Shown here: positions 1 to 9,400 of the stretch, in pieces
Position numbering within the stretch: the first letter of the stretch is position 1
How the letters are laid out: every line of letters begins with the position of its first letter
NCBI GenBank assembly: GCA_039881145.1
Contig: JAYKKI010000060.1
Location: 6,138,501-6,202,500 of the forward strand
Direction of reading: 5' to 3'
DNA length: 64,000 nt
Source of the DNA: Druceiella hillmani
Lineage: Eukaryota; Arthropoda; Insecta; Lepidoptera; Hepialidae
Notes under the pieces: generated by a model
What the model was told of the DNA's origin: nothing
The model's database searches: none
The model's input: the letters and a program-made list of their open reading frames with translations, nothing else
Program-made: the position numbers and the translations under genes

Positions 1-324
1 AATTTATTACCTTTTCCAGAATATTAGGATTCTAAGTGATGTGCAAAGAGCTCCCCTCTGTTATAATCAACTATGAGTTTGAAAAATCTAAAAAAACTCT
101 GAATGCATCATTTGATTAGAACTTTGAAATAAAATTATTTCAATTAACTCACTTTAAGGAATTCTACTGAAACTATGAAAACTACAGAATTACATTTTTG
201 CATGTCCTGATATGCGCTTAGTCAGTTTTGCAATCACACTTTCTTTGATGTTGATTTTCTTTAAGTACACGCATTTATTATCCTCTTTCTATACAGATTT
301 TATTTTGTCAATATTCACTGCAAT

Positions 325-1354
325 ATGCGAGGGCAGGTCAAAAAGTTCACAGAATAAACTGGATGGCGAGATATGGCGATTGTTTACTCACATATTCACT
401 AATAAGAGACTCGTCACAAGTATATACATATCAGGTTTAAGCTTAATTTTGTTATTAACCTTTGTGTAATCGTTGATCAATTAATTTTGGATGAAATTGT
501 TGACTACAAAGAAAATCGAATTGGAAAAACACCACATGTCATATTGAATGCAATGTCATTGGTTTACAGGGACTTAGTTGTCCAAGGAAAGTATAAATAA
601 ATTCATCAACAAATCTGAGAAATATATACTTAACCGTTTGAGTGCCGACGAGGGCCTTCGCGCTCGTGCGCGTACTAACTAAATTTGCCACGAACGCGAT
701 GGCGCTCGCGAAATCAGTTGCTGTTTAGCGTGCGGTAGGGGAGGTCGCTTGCATCTATCGCAAATTTTTTACCTTTCTACGTGTTACATAAAATACAAAT
801 TATAATATTATTAGTAATTACAATATAAAAAAGATCCAGGAAAAGAAATTTTTTAACCCATAACGTCAAAATACGAAAATAATTCGAGTGAAAATGATTG
901 TTTTTCAAGTTGTGAAGAAAGTGATAGTGGGAGTGATATTGTGGTGCCCTCACAATTTGGCATAATGCAAATTTTGAGTGATAGTGATAATAGTGATGAT
1001 GACAATTATTTTGCTGACACGGAGGATGTACCAGACTGCGAAAATGACGATGTGATCTTGATTTCAGTTTTTGTTATAGTTTTTCTTCAGAATATATATT
1101 TCCATAATTTTCTTTGTATTTGATTATCCTTGTGCAACTTTTTTTTATTAAGAAAACACCGAAAAAATTATTAAAATTGGATCATTTTTGGAAGAGTTTG
1201 TTTTCGAGACAAGGGTAAATGACATCAAAAACAAAAGATTTCTTTGGCATTTTTAAGCATATATGAGTAAAAAACAATGGCACTAAAACGGTTAAAGAAT
1301 ATATTCAAAAAGAAAAATAGCACCATTCTCTGAACTTTTTAACGTCCCCTCGTA
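325..1354. mobile_element. Mariner-type element remnant, split by a TTAA element
   Basis: Inverted ends CGAGGGCAGGTCAAAAAGTT (left) and AACTTTTTAACGTCCCCTCG (right) resemble the ends of the mariner at 11040-12152. Excluding the inserted element at 634-1291, only about 370 bp remain, with no recognisable transposase. This is a non-autonomous or decayed copy. Confidence 0.65.
634..1291 (+). mobile_element. piggyBac-like deletion derivative (TTAA target), copy 1
   Basis: It is flanked by TTAA on both sides (630-633 and 1292-1295). The 13-bp inverted ends are CCGTTTGAGTGCC and its near-complement GGCACTAAAACGG. A GC-rich subterminal block (GCGCTCGTGCGCGTACTAAC) follows the left end. An acidic reading frame across 870-1065, rich in Ser, Asp and Glu, looks like the N-terminus of a piggyBac transposase, but its start codon is ACG here where copy 3 has ATG. 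The catalytic core is deleted. Confidence 0.75.
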
Positions 1355-1359
1355 CAATA

Positions 1360-2100
1360 ATATTTCAATAATATTCCAATCTGTAGTAAAATAATTTTTT
1401 TATTCTGTTGAAAATTTCACAAAAAAAAATAATACGGTAAACTCGATTAGCATCATTACTTATATTTCTGTGAACCAATATCTAACATGTATGGAAAATT
1501 AAATGAAATTGTGATTTTTTTAAGTCATGATATCCTTCAAAATATTTCTGAGAAGAAAATGAAAGGTTGATAACTTTGTTTAGAACAGTTTCCAACAAAT
1601 ATGTTTACTGTAGTGAAATATTGTCTTCATAATATATTGTTTATATACATATGGAATCGAAAATGATCCGACTTTGCTTTAGACAACTGGATATATATAC
1701 ATTTTTTTTTATCTTAGTTATTGCAATTTCTCTCTTGGTTTGTCTTATCTTTACTACAGGTTTAAAGCCTTAATTGCATATGGCTTCATAATATGATATA
1801 TAACTAGCTAAGAACATAAAATGTCTCATAAATTATATTAATGTACCTTCTATAATATGGGTAATTTATAACGGTCACATTCTGTTATGTGACTTTCCTT
1901 ATCCCAGTCCTAAGCTTTGTGCCTACACCATTGTAATACATGTTCTATGGCACTTAAACAGAACCAAAAAATACTTTTGTTGTACGGCTAATGTATGAAC
2001 TTTAAAAAAATGAATAGCAATATTAAGAATCTTCACTTATCTAATTCTTTTTTGTAAAGCTAGCTAAGTATTTTAAATATTTTATATTCTTATTGCTCCG
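1360..2100. other. Non-coding AT-rich stretch
   Basis: No reading frame or repeat structure was recognised here. Confidence 0.5.
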
Positions 2101-2313
2101 CCAAAGATGGAGGAAGGTAGTTATCCCGGCTTGGGACGGTGACTAAAACTAAGAAAGTGGAGAAAATCAACTACGAAACCAAATATGGAAAACAAATAAA
2201 ATTAAACAACAACCTCTACTACTGGCTGTAAGAGATTGCTCTTGTAGCAATAAGTCCGCCATATGTATCAATTAGATACATTAAAGTAGATAAATAAAAA
2301 TAAATAAATAAAT
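2101..2313 (+). mobile_element. LINE 3' end with SINE-shared tail
   Basis: The stretch ends with GGCTGTAAGAGATTGCTCTT, CAATAAGTCCGCCATATGTA and a (AAATA)n run. The same tail ends the SINEs at 35650-35800 and 55512-55745. Upstream sequence is too decayed to translate. This is an RTE/Jockey-type non-LTR element tail by resemblance. Confidence 0.55.
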
Positions 2314-2339
2314 ACTACTACATTTAGTCCTCTAAAACC

Positions 2340-3330
2340 TGACTAACATGGAAGACCCTAACAGTGATACTTAATTATGCCCTCATTAGCTCTCATTTTC
2401 GGTTATCACAAAAGAACTTGTGGGCGATGAGAGGACCTTATTATGGGTCTGATCTTCACCTCATTCATGCCAAGATTCAACTCAGGTTGTAATGAACCAA
2501 ACAGACATCTAACCTGCCAAACAAGTTGGATTGGAGGAAATTTTTGATTCCTGTAAGTCGAGAAGAGTTTCAAATTGGGCTATCTCTAATGCTCAGTATA
2601 TGCTCAGACTTTATGCCTAAAAAATCATCACCGCTTGCAGCCTTAGATTTCAGAAGAAAGCCTCGATGTGGTGTATGCAAGGAAATAAAAAGGTGTTAAA
2701 TCATACTCAATATAATGAAACTAATTCGAAAGGTTGCCTAAAACTGAAAGAAGGAATCCGTCCGTAATTTTGTTGCAATGTGCCTCCCCATTGCAACAAA
2801 ATTATGGATGAACTTCAAAAAACAGCAGCCAATCACAAATACCTCACTCTTTATTAGACTCTCAGAAAACTCAGATTGAACACAATGTCAACAAATGACA
2901 GCATCAAGAAACTGGAAGGGACATTCATGAAACCTTCTTCAGAGAATCTACGTTGCTAGAGATAATATTTTGTATGCTCATGATGCCAGAATCAATCAAC
3001 CATCAAAAGATTGATTCAGCAAAATGGCATTAAGTGCCATCGTTCGAAGGCATCAGCAACGAAGCATATACTAGCAGTACATAGCAACAAAGCATTAGAT
3101 GCCAACATTACAAGGCATTAGCAACAAGACATATACTGAATAGACAACATCAACATACCTATTCAGCTTCTCTATATAATCTGGCTCAATTATAGGAAAA
3201 CCCGGTAACCAGCACTATAATCAACATGGACAAATTAATCGAAGAAAATATGGTGGACCAATGCTCAATCAGATACACAGGTGAGTGCCACTGAAACGAT
3301 GGAGAATCATCTTTGAAAAAGTTTGAAATC
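2340..3330. other. Decayed repetitive sequence, family not recognised
   Basis: Base composition is less AT-rich than neighbouring DNA and short frames are broken, as in an old retroelement, but no diagnostic motif was seen. It includes a 19-bp hairpin at 2762-2807 and a local run of CATTA/GGCATTAGCAACAA repeats around 3025-3145. Confidence 0.35.
2762..2807. repeat. Snap-back hairpin, 19-bp arms, 8-nt loop
   Basis: Arms 2762-2780 and 2789-2807 match with one mismatch (core TAATTTTGTTGCAATG). Confidence 0.75.
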
Positions 3331-3633
3331 CAGTACTACCAAGAGCAGTATATAGGTTTTGGGGAGAGCTGCAACCCGATGCTAACGTTCATGCATTTTT
3401 TAACAAAAAAGAAAGTCCTAGTGTTTTTTGTAGTTTAGGAAACATATTTATGTGTGCTGAAAGTATTCCGTATCTGTTTCTTCAATTCAACTGTCTTCTT
3501 CAGTCTTCTGAATATAACCTTTTCAAATAATATTTTTTTATTAATTTAGAGTTCTTTAAGCACTATTATTTTTTCAGTTAAATTTTTAAAATATACACAA
3601 TTTACGTTATAATTAATTTATATTTATAAACAG

Positions 3634-4090
3634 TTTTATGTAAAACGTGCCCTTCAATTCGTATATCTTGGGAATATCGTGTCAGAGACGGGAGAATCAT
3701 CGATATTAGGGCAACCTTTGTGCAACTCCGCCCTATGTGGTGGTCACAGAAACTGACATGGAGAATAAAATTCAAAATATTCCAGTTCAAAATGACAACT
3801 GTGTGCTATATGGGTGTAAGACATGGAAAGTAACAAAAGACCTAACAAATTGACTCCCAAGTCTTTGTCAATTGCTGATTAGAAGTATTCTCCCAATATC
3901 ATGGCTTAGGAGAATATAAAAAAGAATGAGTTGCTAAGTACTGCAAAGCAGTTCTGATTGAGCATCAAATAAAAAAACTTCAAATGGTAATGGATTGGCC
4001 ATGCGATCAATTATTCATATCCCTAAACAGACTAGATTGGAATCCTTAAGGGAAGAGGAAATGCGATCGTCTAAAGCAGACCTGATGTTG
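3634..4090 (+). mobile_element. LINE reverse-transcriptase C-terminal fragment, decayed
   Basis: Translated across stops and frameshifts, it reads like the end of an insect non-LTR reverse transcriptase: a YLGNIVS-like motif, then CAIWV-DMESNKRPNK, then FKWYWIGHAIN and a final GRGN block. The expected order (YLG loop, thumb, FGWIGH, GKRKRGRP) is kept. No intact frame remains. Confidence 0.65.
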
Positions 4091-4295
4091 AACTGTACAC
4101 CAGGTTGTTTTTTTATTATGATATCGGCTTTTTGTATTTGAATGATTATATACGATTAAATGAAACTACGTGATGTAGTATTATAGAAACCTAGGTTGTG
4201 GTAAAGAAATTAAAGGAAGTAGAAATAATACTACATCATACAATAATGAATTTCTACAAAATTAACGCCAAATTTATTCAATATTTGAAAATAGC

Positions 4296-4380
4296 TGATT
4301 TGGCTACATTGGCGATATTGTACCGTCGACTCCGAATTAAATTTCGGAAGGCGGTACAAAGCATATGGTTTAACAAAACG
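4296..4380 (+). repeat. Single arm of a second palindromic repeat family
   Basis: GATTTGGCTACATTGGCGAT and CCGAATTAAATTTCGGAAGG recur in the palindrome at 19211-19370. Only one arm is present here. Confidence 0.65.
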
Positions 4381-4435
4381 TGCATAAAGTGTAGTCTAAC
4401 ACCCAGTCACGTGAACGAGAATCTTTGCTAATATC

Positions 4436-4476
4436 CCACCTGAAGATGTTGTAATACAACGAAACCTAGGTCGTGG
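4436..4476 (+). ncRNA. Hammerhead-ribozyme-like motif, copy a
   Basis: Stem I CCAC (4436-4439) pairs with GTGG (4473-4476). Core CTGAAGA (4440-4446) is followed by one extra T, then stem II GTTGT-AAT-ACAAC, GAAA, a two- or three-base-pair stem III (AC...GT) and cleavage triplet GTC. The extra base after the CUGANGA box is not canonical, so activity is uncertain. Confidence 0.35.
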
Positions 4477-4745
4477 TAAAGAAATTAAAGAAAGTAGAAA
4501 TAATACTATATCACGTAGTTTCATTTAATTGTGAATAATGAATTTCTACAAAATTAACGCCAAATATATTCAAAATTCAAGATTATATACGATCTAACAG
4601 TTATTGAAAAGTGAAAAAATTTCGAGTTAATTTCCAATTTTTTTATTGACGATATCGGCTTTTTGTATTTGAATGATTATATAGGACTTAACAGTTATTC
4701 AAAAGTGAAAAAATTTTAAGTTAAAGTCCAATCTTTACAAATTGT

Positions 4746-4786
4746 CCACCTGAAGATGGTGTCATACAACGAAACCTAGGTCGTGA
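4746..4786 (+). ncRNA. Hammerhead-ribozyme-like motif, copy b (damaged)
   Basis: This has the same layout as copy a, with one mismatch in stem II (GGTGT with ACAAC) and one at the end of stem I (CCAC with GTGA). Likely a dead copy. Confidence 0.3.
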
Positions 4787-4860
4787 TAAAAAATTTAAAT
4801 AAAGTAGGAATAATACTACATCTCATAATTTCATTTAATTGTGAAAGCCACTTGTTTTAA

Positions 4861-5507
4861 TTTTCATAATGTGTAGTCTTTTTACAACCTTCGAACCGAT
4901 ATGAAAAATAGTTAATTGAATATTATTTTTAGGAGTCAAAACTGTAAAAGAAGGTGTTAAAATTAAATACTTATATTGATGCCTATTTATATATATTTAT
5001 ACATTTATTTATGCAATTTTCTTACAATCATACCGGCACAATCAGCAATTAATTCAGTTGCATCTAAGTTACCCAAATTTTCATAATGTGGAGTCTTTTT
5101 ACAACCTTCGAACCGATATGAAAATTAATTGAATATTATTTTTAGGAGTCAAAACTGTAAAAGAAGGTGTTAAAATTAAATACTTATATTGATGCCTATT
5201 TATATACATTTATACATTTATTTATGCAACTTTCTTACAATCATACTGGCACAATCAGCAATTAATTCAGTTGCATCTAAGTTACCCAAATTTTCATAAT
5301 GTGGAGTCTTTTTACAACCTTCGAACCGATATGAAAATTAATTGAATATTATTTTTAGGAGTCAAAACTGTAAAAGAAGGTGTTAAAATTAAATACTTAT
5401 ATTGATGCCTATTTATATACATTTATACATTTATTTATGCAACTTTCTTACAATCATACTGGCACAATCAGCAATGAATTCAGTTGCATCTAAGTTATCC
5501 AAATTTT
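4861..5507 (+). repeat. Tandem array, three units of about 215 bp
   Basis: Units start at 4861, 5078 and 5291, each opening TTTTCATAATGTG and ending TCTAAGTTACCCAAA or a close variant. Units 2 and 3 are nearly identical; unit 1 differs by a small insertion. No coding potential was seen. Confidence 0.9.
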
Positions 5508-5615
5508 CTCATCAAATCACGATAATAGATAGATCAATTATTACTGGTGATAAGATATATTATATATAGTTAATTTATTTTTGATTTAGGAAATGAGCCT
5601 TTATCAAATGCAACT

Positions 5616-5662
5616 GATGCTAGTTACGTAAACAATTAATAATCGTATACGTAACTAGCATC
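5616..5662. repeat. Inverted repeat, perfect 15-bp arms
   Basis: GATGCTAGTTACGTA (5616-5630) and TACGTAACTAGCATC (5648-5662), with a 17-nt spacer. Confidence 0.8.
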
Positions 5663-5993
5663 ATCCTTAATGCTTCCTTCGTAATCCTTAACGCTTTTGC
5701 CAGTATGTGTCGCAGGGTAGCAACGATATTATTGAACACCAGTGCATTGGCAAAACATGGAGTGAAGCAATTTGTGATGCAAAATAGTGAAGCATCGTTG
5801 ATACTCTTTGTCCCACAAAGAGGACATAGGACATGAAGAAATCAGTGGGTTGTTACATACTCTAATGATACTTACCATTGAAGCTATACAGTTATCTACC
5901 AATCGTTATTTTCAAATACTCATAAAATCGAAATTTGAATATTAAATGAAACTACATGATGTAGTATTATTTCTACTTTCTTTAAGTTCTTTA

Positions 5994-6034
5994 CCACGAC
6001 CTAGGTTTCGTTGTATTACAACATCTTCAGGTGG
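5994..6034 (-). ncRNA. Hammerhead-ribozyme-like motif, copy c
   Basis: On the minus strand all stems match copy a: CCAC/GTGG, GTTGT/ACAAC, cleavage triplet GTC. It is the left arm of the 5943-6145 fold-back. Confidence 0.35.
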
Positions 6035-6050
6035 ACTATTAGCAAAGATT

Positions 6051-6091
6051 CCACCTGAAGATATTGTAATACAATGAAACCTAGGTCGTGG
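6051..6091 (+). ncRNA. Hammerhead-ribozyme-like motif, copy d with paired change in stem II
   Basis: Stem II reads ATTGT/ACAAT, where copies a and c have GTTGT/ACAAC. Both sides of the outer pair have changed and pairing is kept. Stem I and GTC are intact. This is the right arm of the 5943-6145 fold-back. Confidence 0.35.
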
Positions 6092-6297
6092 TAAAAAACT
6101 TAAAGAAAGTAGAAATAATACTACATCATATAGTTTCATTTAATTTTCAATAATGAATTTCTACAAAATTAATACTCATAAAATCATTTATTGTTAAATT
6201 TAATAAAATTATTGCCCGTATTAATTAATTTGTTTATTATTATTAATTAGATATAATATATAGATGTAAATAAGAAGATATAAAACGAAATCCACAG

Positions 6298-6487
6298 AAC
6301 GAGATTCGAGGAGCTATTAGCAGTGCCCTCCATCTATGGTCAGTGGTAGGGCTGGCCACCATTTACGCAATGGGCCCCTTCCTGCCCTATCGTGTCACCT
6401 GCTCCATTATGCTGGGACTAAATGTGCTATCACTTATACTAGCAGCATGTTTATTTCCTGAGACCCCATCCTACTTACAGCATATAG
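6298..6487 (+). CDS. Gene A exon: TM6 and PESP box
   Basis: This exon starts after AG in phase 0 and ends in phase 1 before GTTAGT. It encodes 63 residues beginning NEIRGAISSALHLWS and ending FPETPSYLQHI. It matches the 187-nt exon of gene B at 45949-46135, which begins EEIRG and ends PESPVFYILK. Confidence 0.92.
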
Positions 6488-9400
6488 GTTAGTGAAGACG
6501 GAATCACCGGAATAATAGATATGATACACTATTTTATGTTTATATGTGCTGTGTGCAAGTGCCCTCATGTAGAATATAAAATATTGTAATGATTGTCAGA
6601 GTAGGCACTCGATTATGCGACGACTATACAGCACTTTCATAAATGCGCAGACATGCTCACACGTAGACATTTTTTAATTTGGAGTGTTCATGCTCTAGCA
6701 TCAATTTCAATCTTTAACAAATCTTTAAAATTGACTTCATTCAAAATTTCAACTTTAACTTTTTGGGCGAGTATAATAATTTTTTTCAATTTACGTCGTT
6801 CAATGTCGTTCATGTAAATTTGCTTCCTGCCTCTGCCATATAATTTAAAAGAAAATATGTCTTCTCATGGCGTCAAAGGTCATAAGAAAGAATTGAAAAA
6901 ATTAAAGAACAACAAATTACTTAAATTGGCTACACATTAGCAAAACTTGGCATGTATAGAGCATTGGAAACCCCAGGAGTAAAACAATTTGTGATGCAAA
7001 GTCAGTACCTAATAAACCTACAATTATCTCTTAACTCGCATAGGTCGAAACAAAGCCTTTAAGCCATTAATAATAATTTTCAGTAAATAATAATGTTCAC
7101 TTATATGTCCAACATTGACAACATTGAAATAAATCTTTCAAACTTTTGCAGGTGACGAAGAAGGAGCTATGAAGTCTGCTAAGTATCTTCGTCTTAATTT
7201 TAAACCTCCAATTGTCAAGGAAAACTCGGAGGAACCCAAAAAATCAAAAATGAAATTGCTGTGGCAAGCCCGAAAAGCATTCCCTTTGACGTTGGGTATA
7301 TCCGTCTTCCACGAGGTGAAAATAATTCTCATATCCATATACTTACTTTAAATTATAAAAAAGAGATAATATCCACTATCAAAATGGTACAATTTTAAAT
7401 TTTATTTGTTTATATTTATTGAATTTACTGAAACTTAGAAAGTGTGTCTAAAACTAATATCTTTATCTGAGAATGACACGTTGTTCATTTAATAGGCCAG
7501 CATAACTGTTAATGACCAACTCTAGTAGATCAGTCAAGCGTAATTTTGGTAGAAATTTTTTACTGTCAATAATTACAGCCTGTGATTTCATTAGATTAAT
7601 CACAAGACCTGGTTACTGGACTGCTGGCTTATCATAATTAGTTCTACATTCAAGATCCTGGAAAAGATTTCTTAAGGTTACAATTAGAGTCAGTATATCA
7701 GATCATAAGTATATTAATGTAGTTTAAAAAGTTTTTATAACACAGGATCGATAAAGATTAGTCAACTTCGATCGATTTTCACGAATTCAGATTTCGCGTT
7801 AACCTACTGAACTAAAAATGTGCTACTCCTTTGAACTGATTTTCCATTGAAATCCTCCATTTTATAATAATTTGATGCTCTTAACTCGACTTGCTTTAAA
7901 TGGTTACTGTTTAAAAAGCCTGCTATTTTTTATTTCTATAAAATGCTAATTGTATTAATATTTTTGAGTAGTTTGATTCGAGATATTGAAATTTTCAAAA
8001 TTTGTTCCCTTGTGGTTTTGCTTCACAATTACATAGTTACAACTAAAGCACATCTTAGCTGTTTTGAGTGAAAATTATATAGAGATGATAAATTAACTTT
8101 TTAGTCGTTTTGAGTAACAATTATACAGTCATCTTCACTTTTTAGATTTTTGAGTCACAACTATAGTTTTGTTCTCATATCTATAACAGTTTATTATTAA
8201 AGTTAAAAGACAAAAGAATAAAAAAATTAATATTTTTAAAGATATTTGGAAACTCTATCGCACTTTCTTCCTAAAATATAAAAAGTATATCGCAATGTTC
8301 TTCCATAATTGTGGAAATGAAAGCTTATGATAGATGAATTTCAAACAAGTATTCTGTCAGGTTACAGGATTCAATTTGGTCATTTCATATCTTCAACCAG
8401 TTCTAAATACAGTCAGCAAGGAAAGTGCTGGAGTGACTACTGCAATTGTTGGTTGCACTTTACTTTTGGCTTGTCTTGTAGCTCCAGCATTAGTAGACAG
8501 GTGGGGGAGGAGGCCACTGTTGAACATTTCATCGATGGGGATGTTCATTGGACTCGTAAGTTTAGTCATTGTTATGATTGTTTATATTTCTAAGTTACAT
8601 GTTTGTTTATATTTCTAAGTTATATGATTGTTTATATTTCTAAGTTATATGATTATTTGATTCTATGCAACTTTACAAACGTTTAAATGCCTTAAAATTA
8701 TTTTAACTTTTAGTTATGGTATTGTCACAGCTAGACCAACAAACAAAAACATAAATTAATCAGAATTTCTCTTCATAAATTTTTTTTATACAAAACACTA
8801 CTCCTTAAATTTACGGAAAATTATCAATTTTCATTAGAAATTACAAAAAAATTTCATATGCTTTACCTTTGCCTTCAAATAAACATCATATTTCATTACT
8901 TTACACACATATTTAAAATTATAACTAAATACGAAGTCAGTAAATGCTATACTATACTATTATAGTTTAGAAAACTGATTTATTTTTCTGCTTAAGTAAT
9001 ACGTAACAACTATGTAACTAAGCAAGTAATCATTATAAATATCTTTTAACATGTGTTCCATGTACGGCTTCATTTATGTGTAAAATTAATACAATAAAAT
9101 TAGTGTTTGGATGTTTGTTACTCAATGAAATCTATACGGTGGAAAATTTTTTATAAAATATTATATAAAGGTAGATTATGATTTGAACTAACGTATAGGC
9201 TTTTTGACCCCAGGAATAACGTAATTCCTCTAGGATGAAAATTTGGTGTATCTACTTGAAAAAGGAAAGGTTAGAGCTATAATATGTCAAGAGATAGTAT
9301 AACAGATATCTCTATTAAATATATTTATTGTTTACGTATATTGAGAACTAGAAAATTCATGTGAACCTTAACATATTAATAGGGAATATGCACGTAATTT

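Larger units (their letters stand above)
4140..4570. mobile_element. Fold-back repeat family with hammerhead-like motif, copies near 4.4 kb
   Basis: The family consensus contains CCACCTGAAGATGTTGTAAT, then ACAACGAAACCTAGGTCGTG, then AAAGAAAGTAGAAATAATAC and TAGTTTCATTTAATTGT. Here one deleted copy (4180-4255) is followed by unrelated repeat sequence (4296-4380) and a full copy (4432-4560). Other members lie at 4740-4850, 5943-6145, 32311-32421 and 37872-38130. Confidence 0.7.
5943..6145. repeat. 200-bp fold-back (palindromic) element just upstream of the first gene A exon
   Basis: The left arm, from ATTAAATGAAACTACATGAT, is mirrored by the right arm ending TAGTTTCATTTAAT. Each arm is about 95 bp and the spacer is short (ACTATTAGCAAAGATT). 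Transcription of either strand would give a long hairpin. Confidence 0.85.

Noticed and set aside
5942..6139. 65-codon frame in the fold-back element
   Set aside because: The frame comes from palindromic repeat DNA. The same residues (PPEDVVIQRNLGRGKE) reappear wherever the repeat occurs, in unrelated settings.
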